Source: Alphaproteobacteria bacterium (GTDB lineage Bacteria; Pseudomonadota; Alphaproteobacteria; Sphingomonadales; Sphingomonadaceae). From it: 32,438 bases of DNA. Made by a program: the position numbers and the translations under genes. This document shows positions 24,946-32,438 of this stretch, one piece after another; the stretch's first letter is position 1, and each line of letters opens with the position of its first letter. The stretch spans positions 1 to 32,438 of the forward strand of contig JAUIFP010000029.1 in the NCBI GenBank assembly GCA_030430365.1. Reading direction: 5' to 3'. Below the pieces are notes generated by a model. The model was given only the letters and a program-made list of their open reading frames with translations, ran no database searches and was not told the origin of the DNA.

Positions 24946-25605
24946 TTAGAAACGCAGACCAACGCCCGCGACAACCTGGTGACGGTCAACGTCGAGGTCG
25001 AAGCGATCGCTTTCCAGTCCGCTGGGCGCTTCGATTTCGCCCTCGCCATAATTGGAATAGCGATATTCGGCCTTCACGAACATGTTGTCCGACACGGCAT
25101 ATTCCGCGCCAGCGCCGAGGCGCCAGCCATCCAGATTAACATCGGTGTCCGTGTCGGTGACATTGTCGGTCGCCAGCACGTTCATCTTGGCATTGGCATA
25201 GCCGCCCTTGGCATAGACCAGAGCTCGTTCGCCAAGCGGAGCGCCCACGCGGATGCCCGCGTACAGGTCACGCCCGGCTTCGACATTGGCGACGCCGAAA
25301 TTGGGGAAGCCCGTCGTATCGTATTCGGTCTTGGCTTCGGACTCCATCCACTCGCCTTCTACGCCGAGCACGAGGCCGCCCATATTCATGTCGTAACCGA
25401 CGCCCACACCATAGGCGATATCGTCGATCGACTGGTCGATTTCATCGGCATTGTCGATGTCCTCGTCACTACCCGGGCGAGTGCTATCATACCCAACAAG
25501 TCCTTCGATCCGGAAACCCGTGAACGCATCGGCATCCTGGGCCATGGCAGGGGCCGCAATGGCCATCATGGAACCTGCGGTAACGATGGAAACAAGCTTC
25601 TTCAT
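24946..25605 (-). CDS. outer-membrane beta-barrel protein
   Basis: This 219-residue protein has a typical signal peptide (MKKLVSIVTAGSMMAIAAPAMAQ) and a mature part of alternating amphipathic strands and acidic turns: GFRIEGLVGYDS, IAYGVGVGYDM, LVLGVEGEWME, LYAGIRVGAP, ALVYAKGGYAN, GWRLGAGAEYAV, MFVKAEYRYSNY, and HQVVAGVGLRF. The terminal Phe is the signal recognised by the BAM assembly machinery. Eight strands suggest an OmpA-transmembrane-domain or OmpW-like small barrel with no periplasmic domain. The ATG has GGAG seven bases upstream (CTGGAGTAGAAA), and the gene is followed by a GC-rich terminator. Its 130-base upstream region contains repeated GTTG/CAAC elements (25695-25724). Confidence 0.92.
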   Translation of the reverse strand: MKKLVSIVTAGSMMAIAAPAMAQDADAFTGFRIEGLVGYDSTRPGSDEDIDNADEIDQSIDDIAYGVGVGYDMNMGGLVLGVEGEWMESEAKTEYDTTGFPNFGVANVEAGRDLYAGIRVGAPLGERALVYAKGGYANAKMNVLATDNVTDTDTDVNLDGWRLGAGAEYAVSDNMFVKAEYRYSNYGEGEIEAPSGLESDRFDLDVDRHQVVAGVGLRF

Positions 25606-25825
25606 TTTCTACTCCAGTTCTAATTTGCTGCGGCAACCTCGCCGCATGCGAAGAGTGGAAATCATGGAACTGAAGGAAGTTTCCTGAACCTCACACAACC
25701 AATTTTCTGTTGTATTTCAGCAACATATATGCACGACGAAATGCGCCGCATCTGCGCCGAACAGTTGGAACAGCTACGGAAAGAACGCGTTCCCGCCCCT
25801 TTGCGAACGACGAAGCAGCGCCTAT

Positions 25826-27070
25826 ATGCGCCGCATTGTGACAGCTACTCCGCTTATCCCGCTCCCCGGGCAGATCGACCCGGTTCCCGTCGCGCGCGAC
25901 ATTACGCCGCGCGAAGACGGCCGCGTCGACCTGATCGGATTGCCCAAAAAGAGAATTGCCGCCTTGTTCGAAGAGGCCGGGCTGGATGCGAAGCAGGCGA
26001 AGCTGCGTTCGCGCCAGGTGTTCCACTGGCTCTATCATCGCGGCGTCTCCGATTTCGAGGCGATGACCGATATCGGCAAGGCGATGCGCCCCTGGCTGGC
26101 GGAGCGCTTCGTGATCGGCCGGCCGGAAGTGGTGGAAGCGCAGCATTCCTCTGACGGCACGCGCAAATGGCTGCTGCGCACCGCGGATGGCCACGATTTC
26201 GAGATGGTCTTCATTCCGGATGCCGATCGCGGAACGCTGTGCGTTTCTTCGCAGGTCGGCTGCACGCTCAATTGCACCTTCTGCCACACCGGCACGATGC
26301 GGCTGGTGCGCAATCTCACCCCCGGCGAAATCGTAGGCCAGGTCATGCTGGCGCGCGATGCGCTGGGCGAATGGCCCAAGGGCAGGATGGACATTCCCGA
26401 AGAGGAAACCGCCAGCGAATATCGCGCCGACGGGCGGCTGCTCACCAATATCGTGATGATGGGCATGGGCGAGCCGTTATATAATTACGACAACGTCCAT
26501 GATGCGCTGAAGCTGGTGATGGATGCGGAAGGGTTGGCCCTCTCGCGCCGCCGGATCACGCTGTCCACCAGCGGCGTGGTGCCGATGATGGAACGCTGCG
26601 GTCAGGAGATTAACGTCAATCTCGCCGTGAGCCTGCATGCGGTGCGCAAGGAAGTGCGCGACGAGATCGTGCCGCTCAACCGGAAATACGGCATCGAGGA
26701 ACTGCTGGAGGCCTGCGCGGCCTATCCCGGTGCCTCCAACGCCAGGCGCATCACATTCGAATATGTGATGCTCAAGGACAAGAATGACAGCGACGAGGAT
26801 GCACATGAACTCGTCCGGCTGATCAAGCATTACAATCTGCCCGCCAAGGTCAATCTGATCCCCTTCAACCCCTGGCCGGGCGCACACTATGAATGTTCCG
26901 ATCCCGATCGCATTCGCCGTTTTTCGGAGATTATCTTCGAAGCGGGCATCAGCGGGCCGGTGCGCACACCCCGCGGGCGCGATATCGATGCCGCCTGCGG
27001 CCAGCTGAGAACGGCCGCCGAAAAGAAGAGCCGCGCAGAGCGGGACCGGGAGGCTGCGGCTGCGCGCTGA
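25826..27070 (+). CDS. rlmN: dual-specificity RNA methyltransferase RlmN
   Basis: This radical-SAM enzyme methylates C2 of A2503 in 23S rRNA and A37 of some tRNAs. The 414-residue protein has an N-terminal accessory domain ([27 protein letters not shown]), the iron-sulfur motif CTLNCTFC (Cys146, Cys150, Cys153), the [13 protein letters not shown] segment, the [21 protein letters not shown] region and the catalytic Cys391 in DAACGQLR. The N-terminal 25 residues before [11 protein letters not shown] are not conserved, and no strong ribosome site precedes the ATG, so the start is the least certain point. A TTGCCG/CGGCAA hairpin (27071-27091) begins immediately after the stop codon and a CAGCCT/AGGCTG one lies at 27123-27143; neither has a T-run. 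Confidence 0.96.
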   Translation: MRRIVTATPLIPLPGQIDPVPVARDITPREDGRVDLIGLPKKRIAALFEEAGLDAKQAKLRSRQVFHWLYHRGVSDFEAMTDIGKAMRPWLAERFVIGRPEVVEAQHSSDGTRKWLLRTADGHDFEMVFIPDADRGTLCVSSQVGCTLNCTFCHTGTMRLVRNLTPGEIVGQVMLARDALGEWPKGRMDIPEEETASEYRADGRLLTNIVMMGMGEPLYNYDNVHDALKLVMDAEGLALSRRRITLSTSGVVPMMERCGQEINVNLAVSLHAVRKEVRDEIVPLNRKYGIEELLEACAAYPGASNARRITFEYVMLKDKNDSDEDAHELVRLIKHYNLPAKVNLIPFNPWPGAHYECSDPDRIRRFSEIIFEAGISGPVRTPRGRDIDAACGQLRTAAEKKSRAERDREAAAAR

Positions 27071-27284
27071 TTGCCGGAGCAGCGTCGGCAAGGGAAATCG
27101 CGCGCAATTCCTTGCAATAGAACAGCCTTTGGGCCCCAGGCTGAAGAATACGGACCGGTAGAGAGGGCCAATTGTGTCCAACGGTCAAAACTGTGCCGCA
27201 AGTCGGGCGAATAGACCGCACATCCCTGTAAGAATCGCAAGCTAGCCGACAGCCTTCCGAATGCAGAAGGCGGGGTTTTGTGCG

Positions 27285-29738
27285 ATGACTGATCATACTG
27301 GATTGCTTGGTTATTCCGACGGCGAAGTCGATACGAACGATAGCGGTAACCGCACGCTCGAATCGATTGTGGGCGAACGTTTCTCACGCAGGCAGACGAT
27401 TTTCGGCGGCTTGCGCGCCAGCGCTTTCGCACTGGTAGGCACTGGCCTGCTTGCAGCCTGCGACGACGATATTCTCGGCGGCGGCGCAGGCCCGGTCGTA
27501 AACGCCGGCGGCGATGCTTCGACCACAGCCGGCAGACTGGTCACTCTGCAAGGAACCGCCGACTCCGACGCCGTCAGCACACGCTGGTCGCAGGATGGCG
27601 GGCCCGACGTGGAACTCATGGGAGATGGCACCACAGTGAGCTTCTTCGCGCCGGGCGTTGCCGAAACGACTGAGCTTTCCTTCGCGTTTCAAGGCACCAA
27701 TGCGGACAACGTGTCTTCGACTGCAACCACGAAGGTCACCGTCGATCCTGCCGTCCTGGGGTTCGATGCAGTCGCCAAGAACCTTGAAGATATCGTCACG
27801 GTACCTGCGGGCTATTCCGTGACTGTGATGACGCGCCTGGGCGATCCGATTGCAGCGGGCGTATCCACCTATGCCAATGACGGCACCGATACCAATTTCG
27901 CCCAACGCGTGGGCGACCATGGTGACGCCCTCGGCTGGTTCGGTCTCTCTACCGACGGCATACGCGATGATAACAGCTCGACCCGCGGGCTGCTGGTGCA
28001 GAACCACGAGAACCTTAATGTCCAGTACCTCCACCCTGCAGGCCCGACCGAATCCGGCGGCGCTCGGCCCGAAGCCGAGGCGAGGAAAGAGATCGAGGCG
28101 CATGGCGTTTCGGTCATCGAATATGTCGACGGTGGGGATCGCAGCTGGACCTATGTCCAGGACAGCACCTTCAACCGCCGGATCACGCCCATGACGCGGA
28201 TGGATCTCTACGGACCGGTTCGCGGCTCCAACTTCGTCATGACAACCTATTCCACCGGTGGGACGCAAGGCCGCGGCACTATCAACAATTGTGCGAATGG
28301 ACGTGCGGCGTGGGGCACGCTCCTGACCTGCGAAGAAAACTGGGCCGGTTACTTCCTGCGTGACGGCGACGACGGAGCGCGGACTCCCAAGGAACTGACG
28401 GGGCTCAATCGCTACGGCGTTTCAAGCAGCACCGGCAATTATGGCTGGGCAAGCGTCGCGTCGTCCAATGCGATGTTCCGCAAGTGGGATGCGCGGGCGA
28501 CTGGGGCCGATGCCATGTCCGACTATCGCAACGAGCCCAACCAGTATGGCTGGGTGGTGGAAATCGATCCGTTCGATCCGGCAAGCACGCCGCGCAAGCG
28601 CACCGCCCTTGGCCGTATGGGCCATGAAGGCGCCTGGCTGGGCAAGCTGACCGAGGGACAGAAAGTCGCTGTCTATATGGGTGACGATGCCCGGCGCGAA
28701 TATCTCTACAAATTCGTGTCCGACGCCGCGTGGGACCCGGCAGATGCCAACGCGGATAACCGCCTTGCCATCGGCGACAAGTATCTCGACGCCGGCACGC
28801 TCTATGTTGCGCGCTTCGATGCCGATGGCACGGGCAGCTGGCTGCCTCTGGTGTACGGCGACGTCCCAAATCGCCCGGCGACCGGGAGCGATCCGGAATA
28901 CGCATTTGCCAACCAGGCCGATATCCTTGTGCATACGCGGCTCGCGGCGGATGCAGTGGGCGCCACCCCGATGGATCGTCCGGAATGGACCGCAGTCAAT
29001 CCGGAAACCGGCGAAATCTATCTCACGCTGACCAACAACAACGCGTCCAACCGTCCGCTAGACGATACAGACGCGGCCAATCCGCGGCATTACGGCGCGG
29101 TCAAAGACGGTTCGACGAGCTATGGCAATGCGAATGGCCATATTATTCGGCTGGCCGAAAGCGGGAATGATCCGGCGGCAACCGGTTTCGAATGGGACAT
29201 CTACCTGTTCGGCGCGGATTCAGCCGACGCGGACCCCACGAACGTAAATATCTCCTCGCTCGAAGCGGAAAACGACTTTTCCAGCCCGGATGGCTTGTGG
29301 TTTTCACGAACCCAAAATCCCGCCGGTCAGGGCCGTCCATTGCTCTGGCTTCAGACGGATGATGGCGCCTTCACCGATCGAACGAACAATCAGATGCTGG
29401 CAGCATTGCCGGGTTCGGTTGGCGATGGCGGCGCGGTGACGATCACCAACACCGGAGAGAGCGGCACTGCCACGCAGAGCACGATCGTGGGCACCGCAGC
29501 CACGACAGCGAATATTCGGCGCTTCCTGACCGGGCCGCTGGAATGCGAACTGACCGGCGTCGATACGACGCCCGATGGCCGGACGATATTCGTGGGCATC
29601 CAGCATCCCGGCGAAAACGGCGATCCTGCAGCGCCAAGCAGCAATTGGCCGCAGAGCCAGAGCGGAACCTTTTCGGGCCGCCCCCGCTCCGCAGTCGTGG
29701 CCATCACAAAGGACGATGGGGGCATCATCGGGCTCTAA
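27285..29738 (+). CDS. PhoX-family phosphatase, Tat-exported probable lipoprotein with Ig/PKD-like domain
   Basis: The ATG at 27285 (MTDHTGLLGYSDGE) gives 817 residues. The twin-arginine motif SRRQTIFGG (Arg35-Arg36) is followed by a hydrophobic segment ending in the lipobox LAAC (Cys59). Next comes an insert of about 90 residues (roughly 67-155, VVNAGGDASTTAGRLVTLQG and ending TKVTVDP) that reads as an Ig/PKD-like fold. The rest is a PhoX/DUF839 domain: NHENLNVQYLHP, TYSTGGTQGRGTINNCANG, WGTLLTCEENWAGYF, YGWVVEIDPFDP and DNLSFDRDG-like SPDGLWFSR region. PhoX phosphatases are calcium/iron enzymes that release phosphate from phosphomonoesters. No Pho box was seen upstream. Confidence 0.88.
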   Translation: MTDHTGLLGYSDGEVDTNDSGNRTLESIVGERFSRRQTIFGGLRASAFALVGTGLLAACDDDILGGGAGPVVNAGGDASTTAGRLVTLQGTADSDAVSTRWSQDGGPDVELMGDGTTVSFFAPGVAETTELSFAFQGTNADNVSSTATTKVTVDPAVLGFDAVAKNLEDIVTVPAGYSVTVMTRLGDPIAAGVSTYANDGTDTNFAQRVGDHGDALGWFGLSTDGIRDDNSSTRGLLVQNHENLNVQYLHPAGPTESGGARPEAEARKEIEAHGVSVIEYVDGGDRSWTYVQDSTFNRRITPMTRMDLYGPVRGSNFVMTTYSTGGTQGRGTINNCANGRAAWGTLLTCEENWAGYFLRDGDDGARTPKELTGLNRYGVSSSTGNYGWASVASSNAMFRKWDARATGADAMSDYRNEPNQYGWVVEIDPFDPASTPRKRTALGRMGHEGAWLGKLTEGQKVAVYMGDDARREYLYKFVSDAAWDPADANADNRLAIGDKYLDAGTLYVARFDADGTGSWLPLVYGDVPNRPATGSDPEYAFANQADILVHTRLAADAVGATPMDRPEWTAVNPETGEIYLTLTNNNASNRPLDDTDAANPRHYGAVKDGSTSYGNANGHIIRLAESGNDPAATGFEWDIYLFGADSADADPTNVNISSLEAENDFSSPDGLWFSRTQNPAGQGRPLLWLQTDDGAFTDRTNNQMLAALPGSVGDGGAVTITNTGESGTATQSTIVGTAATTANIRRFLTGPLECELTGVDTTPDGRTIFVGIQHPGENGDPAAPSSNWPQSQSGTFSGRPRSAVVAITKDDGGIIGL

Positions 29739-29751
29739 GCCCAGCTGCGAC

Positions 29752-29786
29752 ACGGCCGGAAGCGCAGGGATTGCGCCTCCGGCCGT
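29752..29786. terminator. bidirectional hairpin between convergent phoX-type and phzF-type genes
   Basis: ACGGCCGGA (29752-29760) pairs perfectly with TCCGGCCGT (29778-29786), extended after one A-C mismatch by GCGC/GCGC, leaving a 7-base loop: about 13 bp in all. It sits between two convergent stop codons (29736-29738 and 29814-29816) and lacks T-runs on either side, but position and strength suggest transcription termination or 3'-end protection for both genes. Confidence 0.6.
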
Positions 29787-29813
29787 ATCCTGGCGTGGAC
29801 TGCCCTATTTCCC

Positions 29814-30674
29814 CTAAGCCTGATCGAATATCGGCAGCGAGGCACCGCTCGCGACCGTAACGGTCCGACCAGCAATCCAGACGCTCCCGTCATCGTCCTG
29901 TGAACAATGGATGCGGCCATCGGCGCCGGTCTTGCGACCCTGCGCCGCTACATAGCATCCACTGGCAAGTCCGCTTTCGAACAGATGCATCGCCAGCCCC
30001 GCATTGAAACTGCCGGTGACGGGATCTTCGACGACGGCCCCATGCTGGTTGGCAAAAAACGCTCGCAATTCCCAATCTCCGCCGCCAACACCGCTGGATG
30101 GCGCGGCCAGCCCAACATCCGTGCCGGTGGAGGCGTGCATTGCAGGTTGGGCGGCCAACACGTCTTCTGCGGTAGCCAGGCGCAGCAGGCGCCATTGCGG
30201 GCCGTTGGCGATGTGCACCGCTTCGACGATCGCATCGTCAGCTACGCCGGCGACACGGGCGGCTTCGGCACGTTCTTCGGCGTTCAATGGTCCGGTGCGG
30301 GTTAGCGGAGACGCTTGGAAGGCCAGCATCCCATCATTCTGACGCAGTTCGATCAGGCCGAGCCCGCATTCCTGCACGATCCGCCCTTCCTTGCGCGGCT
30401 CCCCGCCGGCTTCCAACCAGGCATGGCAGGTCCCAAGCGTGGGATGGCCCGCGAAGGGCAGTTCGCCGCCCGGGTAGAAGATCCGGACGCGGTAATCCGC
30501 CCCGTCATCTTCCGGCGGAAGCAGGAAGGTCGTCTCCGAAAAACCCAGCCACTGCGTGAGCGCCAGCATTTGCGCGCTGCTCAAATGCCCTGCCCCGCTG
30601 ACCACGGCCAGCGGATTGCCGCGCAATCCGGCGGCGCCGAATACATCGACGAGATCGAGCTTCATCCTGGGCAC
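29814..30674 (-). CDS. PhzF-family isomerase-like protein
   Basis: The 286-residue frame from the GTG at 30674 has AGGA eight bases upstream; an ATG at 30665 (MKLDLVDVF) is the alternative. PhzF-fold features are clear: the N-terminal KLDLVDVFGAAGLRGNPLAVV, the catalytic Glu47 in GFSETTFL, FAGHPTLGT, and in the second half VVEDPVTGSFNAGLA. The fold is like diaminopimelate epimerase. PhzF itself isomerises a phenazine precursor, but no phenazine genes are near, so the substrate here is unknown. It starts 36 bases after the MarR gene stop on the same strand and is probably cotranscribed with it. Confidence 0.92.
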   Translation of the reverse strand: MPRMKLDLVDVFGAAGLRGNPLAVVSGAGHLSSAQMLALTQWLGFSETTFLLPPEDDGADYRVRIFYPGGELPFAGHPTLGTCHAWLEAGGEPRKEGRIVQECGLGLIELRQNDGMLAFQASPLTRTGPLNAEERAEAARVAGVADDAIVEAVHIANGPQWRLLRLATAEDVLAAQPAMHASTGTDVGLAAPSSGVGGGDWELRAFFANQHGAVVEDPVTGSFNAGLAMHLFESGLASGCYVAAQGRKTGADGRIHCSQDDDGSVWIAGRTVTVASGASLPIFDQA

Positions 30675-30709
30675 TGCAAAAGTCCTGTCCTATTCGCCGG
30701 GCCTCGACT

Positions 30710-31225
30710 TTATTCCTTACCCTCGCGCAGGCGGAGCTGCAGGCGCTCCATCAGCTCGACCAGAGTGAAGAGTTCGTCATCGGTAAGCAGCGAGAGCAAT
30801 TGCGTGCGCGCGGGATCCACCGTTGCGCGGACCGCCTCGATCGTTTCCTGCCCCTTGTCGGTCAGTTCGATCAGGCGGGAGCGGCCATCGTCCGGATTGC
30901 CGCGTCGCTGGACCAGGCCATCTTCCTCCAGCGCGTCCAGAATCCGCACCAGCGCGGGCCATTGAATGCCCAGCATTTTCGCAATTGCGGATGCTGTGGT
31001 CGGGCCTTCCGAAAAGGCCACGGCAAACAGCATTTCCCAACGCACGCGCGTTTGCCCGGTGCGGCTGCTGATCACCTTTTCGAGTGAGCGTGCGTAAAGG
31101 CGCGACGTGCCCATGATCGCCAGCATCGCGCGGAACTCCTGCTCCAGCCGCGATCCCGGCTTGTAATATTCGACGTAGCGCGGCGAATTGCGCAGCAAGC
31201 GCCTGGAAGCCGCCGGCAAAGTCAT
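30710..31225 (-). CDS. MarR-family transcriptional regulator
   Basis: The ATG at 31225 (MTLPAASRRLLR) follows AAGGAG by nine bases and yields 171 residues; a longer open frame to 31285 is less likely. The protein has the MarR arrangement: dimerisation helices at both ends, a winged helix with recognition helix TTASAIAKMLGIQWPALVRILDALEEDGLV region (residues 77-105) and the wing NPDDGRSRLIELTDKG. MarR proteins bind DNA as dimers and often respond to aromatic ligands. It is divergent from an amidohydrolase gene across 120 bases and upstream of the PhzF-like gene, both plausible targets. Confidence 0.92.
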   Translation of the reverse strand: MTLPAASRRLLRNSPRYVEYYKPGSRLEQEFRAMLAIMGTSRLYARSLEKVISSRTGQTRVRWEMLFAVAFSEGPTTASAIAKMLGIQWPALVRILDALEEDGLVQRRGNPDDGRSRLIELTDKGQETIEAVRATVDPARTQLLSLLTDDELFTLVELMERLQLRLREGKE

Positions 31226-31264
31226 CGCTACCTTCTCCTTAATTGTGATCGACCCGGCCATCCG

Positions 31265-31302
31265 TTGCATCGATCTATGTAACATTGTAGGTATTCATGC
31301 AA
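31265..31302. promoter_or_regulatory. candidate MarR operator between divergent genes
   Basis: ATGT-A-ACAT (31277-31285) is a small AT-rich palindrome. It is flanked by TTGCAT (31265-31270) and ATGCAA (31297-31302), perfect inverted arms 26 bases apart. The region is the only AT-rich patch between the MarR gene and the amidohydrolase gene. The assignment rests on position and symmetry only. Confidence 0.35.
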
Positions 31303-31345
31303 GCGAGCCGGGTTTAGCGATTCCCGGTCCAACGGGAGATACTCA

Positions 31346-32438
31346 ATGATCGAGACGCCGCTTGTTTCCGGTGACGACCACCTCGACCTCAATATGCTGC
31401 CAGAAAACGTCTGGACAGACCGCATGGCGTCCAAATGGGGCGACCGCGCTCCGCATATTGAAGTCAACGACCAGGGCGGAGCCGAATGGGTCTCGGACGG
31501 GCAAAGCTGGGGCCGTTGGTCCGGCAGGGCCTCCAAATTCAGCGGTCCCAAGCCGCTGCTGACAGCCTATGACCGCGGCGGCGTGGAAGACCTGACAGAG
31601 CTGCGCGCGGGCAATCCCGAACTGCGCCTGCAAGACATGGACCGTGACGGCGTATGGGGCCACATCATCTTCGGCCCGGTGACCTCCATTCCCTCGGGCG
31701 ACGATGCGCTGATGCGCGCATGCTATTCGGCCTATAATGACTGGCTGCACGATGAATTCTGCATCGCGGCACCCGAACGGCTGGTCGGCGTGGCGATGCT
31801 GCCGCCCCGCCCCGAGGCCGCGATCGACGAATTAAAGCGTCTGGCCGCGCGCGGCGGCGTGCGCCAGGCCAATTTGCAGATCGCGGTTTGCGAACCGCGG
31901 CTGGAAGACAAGGCATGGGAGCCGCTCTTCAAGCTGCTTGAGGAATCGGGGATCGTGCTGAGTTTCCACGTCACCGTTTTCCCCAAGGCGGGCGACGCGT
32001 TCGACAAGTATAAGGGTTCGCCCGGCGCGACATTCCTGCACGCCAAGATGTTCATCGAACAGTTCCTTGATCCCTTCGTGGACCTGTTTGCCTGGGGGAT
32101 CCTGGAGCGGCATCCCAAGCTGAAGATTGTGATTGCGGAATGCGGCGCTGGCTGGGTTCCCTGGGTGGTCGAAGAGCTCGACTATCGCCATTACCGGCTT
32201 TGGGAATGCGCCGATTACTGGGACGACAAGGGCGGCATTCCGCACAAGATGAAGCCTAGCGAAATCTTCAAGCGGCAAGTCTACGGCACATTCCAGCAGA
32301 GCCCCAGCACCATGGCGCTGATCGACTTCTGGGGGCCCGACAACCTGCTATGGGCCAGCGACTATCCGCATCCCGACAGCATCTGGCCGAACAGCCAGGC
32401 CACCATCAACCGCACGATGGGCAATATGAACCCGGACG
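31346..32438 (+). CDS. amidohydrolase_2-family metal-dependent hydrolase (3' end outside window)
   Basis: The frame is open from the ATG at 31346 (MIETPLVSGDDHLDLNMLP; GGGAGA eight bases upstream) to the end of the window, 364 residues with no stop. The family pattern is visible: an N-terminal DDHLD metal-binding motif (10-14), RLQDMDRDGVWGHIIFGP, RLVGVAMLPPRPEAAIDELKRL, a middle SFHVT with a metal-ligand His, ERHPKLKIVIAECGAGWVPW, and the late DNLLWASDYPHPDS with the conserved catalytic Asp. Such proteins hydrolyse or decarboxylate aromatic or other small compounds; the substrate is unknown. The divergent MarR regulator suggests control by a small ligand and a catabolic role. Confidence 0.9.
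   Translation, partial: MIETPLVSGDDHLDLNMLPENVWTDRMASKWGDRAPHIEVNDQGGAEWVSDGQSWGRWSGRASKFSGPKPLLTAYDRGGVEDLTELRAGNPELRLQDMDRDGVWGHIIFGPVTSIPSGDDALMRACYSAYNDWLHDEFCIAAPERLVGVAMLPPRPEAAIDELKRLAARGGVRQANLQIAVCEPRLEDKAWEPLFKLLEESGIVLSFHVTVFPKAGDAFDKYKGSPGATFLHAKMFIEQFLDPFVDLFAWGILERHPKLKIVIAECGAGWVPWVVEELDYRHYRLWECADYWDDKGGIPHKMKPSEIFKRQVYGTFQQSPSTMALIDFWGPDNLLWASDYPHPDSIWPNSQATINRTMGNMNPD

Noticed and set aside
25691-26287. 198-residue minus-strand frame overlapping the rlmN start
   Set aside because: It overlaps the conserved N-terminal domain of rlmN and has no recognisable features; a shadow.
27181-27284. Pho box upstream of the PhoX-type gene
   Set aside because: I searched for a CTGTCAT-type tandem repeat; only isolated CTGT fragments were found, not spaced as a Pho box.

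Overview
The window looks like a chromosomal core segment of a high-GC alphaproteobacterium, most likely a sphingomonad (Erythrobacteraceae or Novosphingobium-like). The reasons are the CckA/CpdR phosphorelay proteins, a GAAC-N7-GAAC type SOS box in front of recA, the neighbourhoods recA-alaS-icd and slt-dapA-smpB, a eukaryote-type NADP isocitrate dehydrogenase, and DUF4139, DUF2062, IalB-like and PhoX proteins of the kind common in that order. This is inferred from reading the sequence, not from a database search. No insertion sequence, prophage, CRISPR array or rRNA was seen.

Layout. 1-3.9 kb (mostly + strand): the 3' end of cpdR, tRNA-Val(GAC), icd, a CPA2/Kef-type cation-proton antiporter with a nucleotide-binding RCK domain, and an unlisted-size 57-residue hydrophilic protein. 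3.9-8.8 kb (- strand): recA with an SOS-controlled promoter, a SAM methyltransferase and alaS. 8.8-15.7 kb (- strand): smpB, a DUF2062 membrane protein that overlaps cckA by four bases, cckA, and two tandem secreted DUF4139 paralogues, the second carrying a TonB-box-like motif. 15.8-21.3 kb: a secreted S9 peptidase (+) sits between smpB and dapA (both -); slt and greB run on the + strand as a pair.

21.3-25.6 kb is a patchwork of small units: an HxlR-type regulator divergent from a 4-oxalocrotonate tautomerase-like enzyme with tandem repeats between them, a 67-residue unknown protein, a secreted SnoaL/NTF2-like protein, a multi-hairpin intergenic element ending in a strong intrinsic terminator (candidate sRNA), a 3-hydroxybutyrate dehydrogenase-like SDR, an IalB-like secreted protein and an outer-membrane beta-barrel. 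25.8-32.4 kb: rlmN, a PhoX-type Tat lipoprotein with an extra Ig/PKD-like domain, and a PhzF-like protein with a MarR regulator that is divergent from an amidohydrolase cut by the window end.

Functionally most of the window is housekeeping: cell-cycle control (CckA, CpdR), DNA repair (RecA), translation and its quality control (AlaS, SmpB, RlmN, tRNA-Val), transcription (GreB), the TCA cycle (Icd), lysine/peptidoglycan precursor synthesis (DapA) and wall turnover (Slt). The less explained material is the DUF4139 pair, the 57- and 67-residue proteins, the HxlR/tautomerase control region and the hairpin cluster at 23.3 kb. I found no clear multi-gene novel system.
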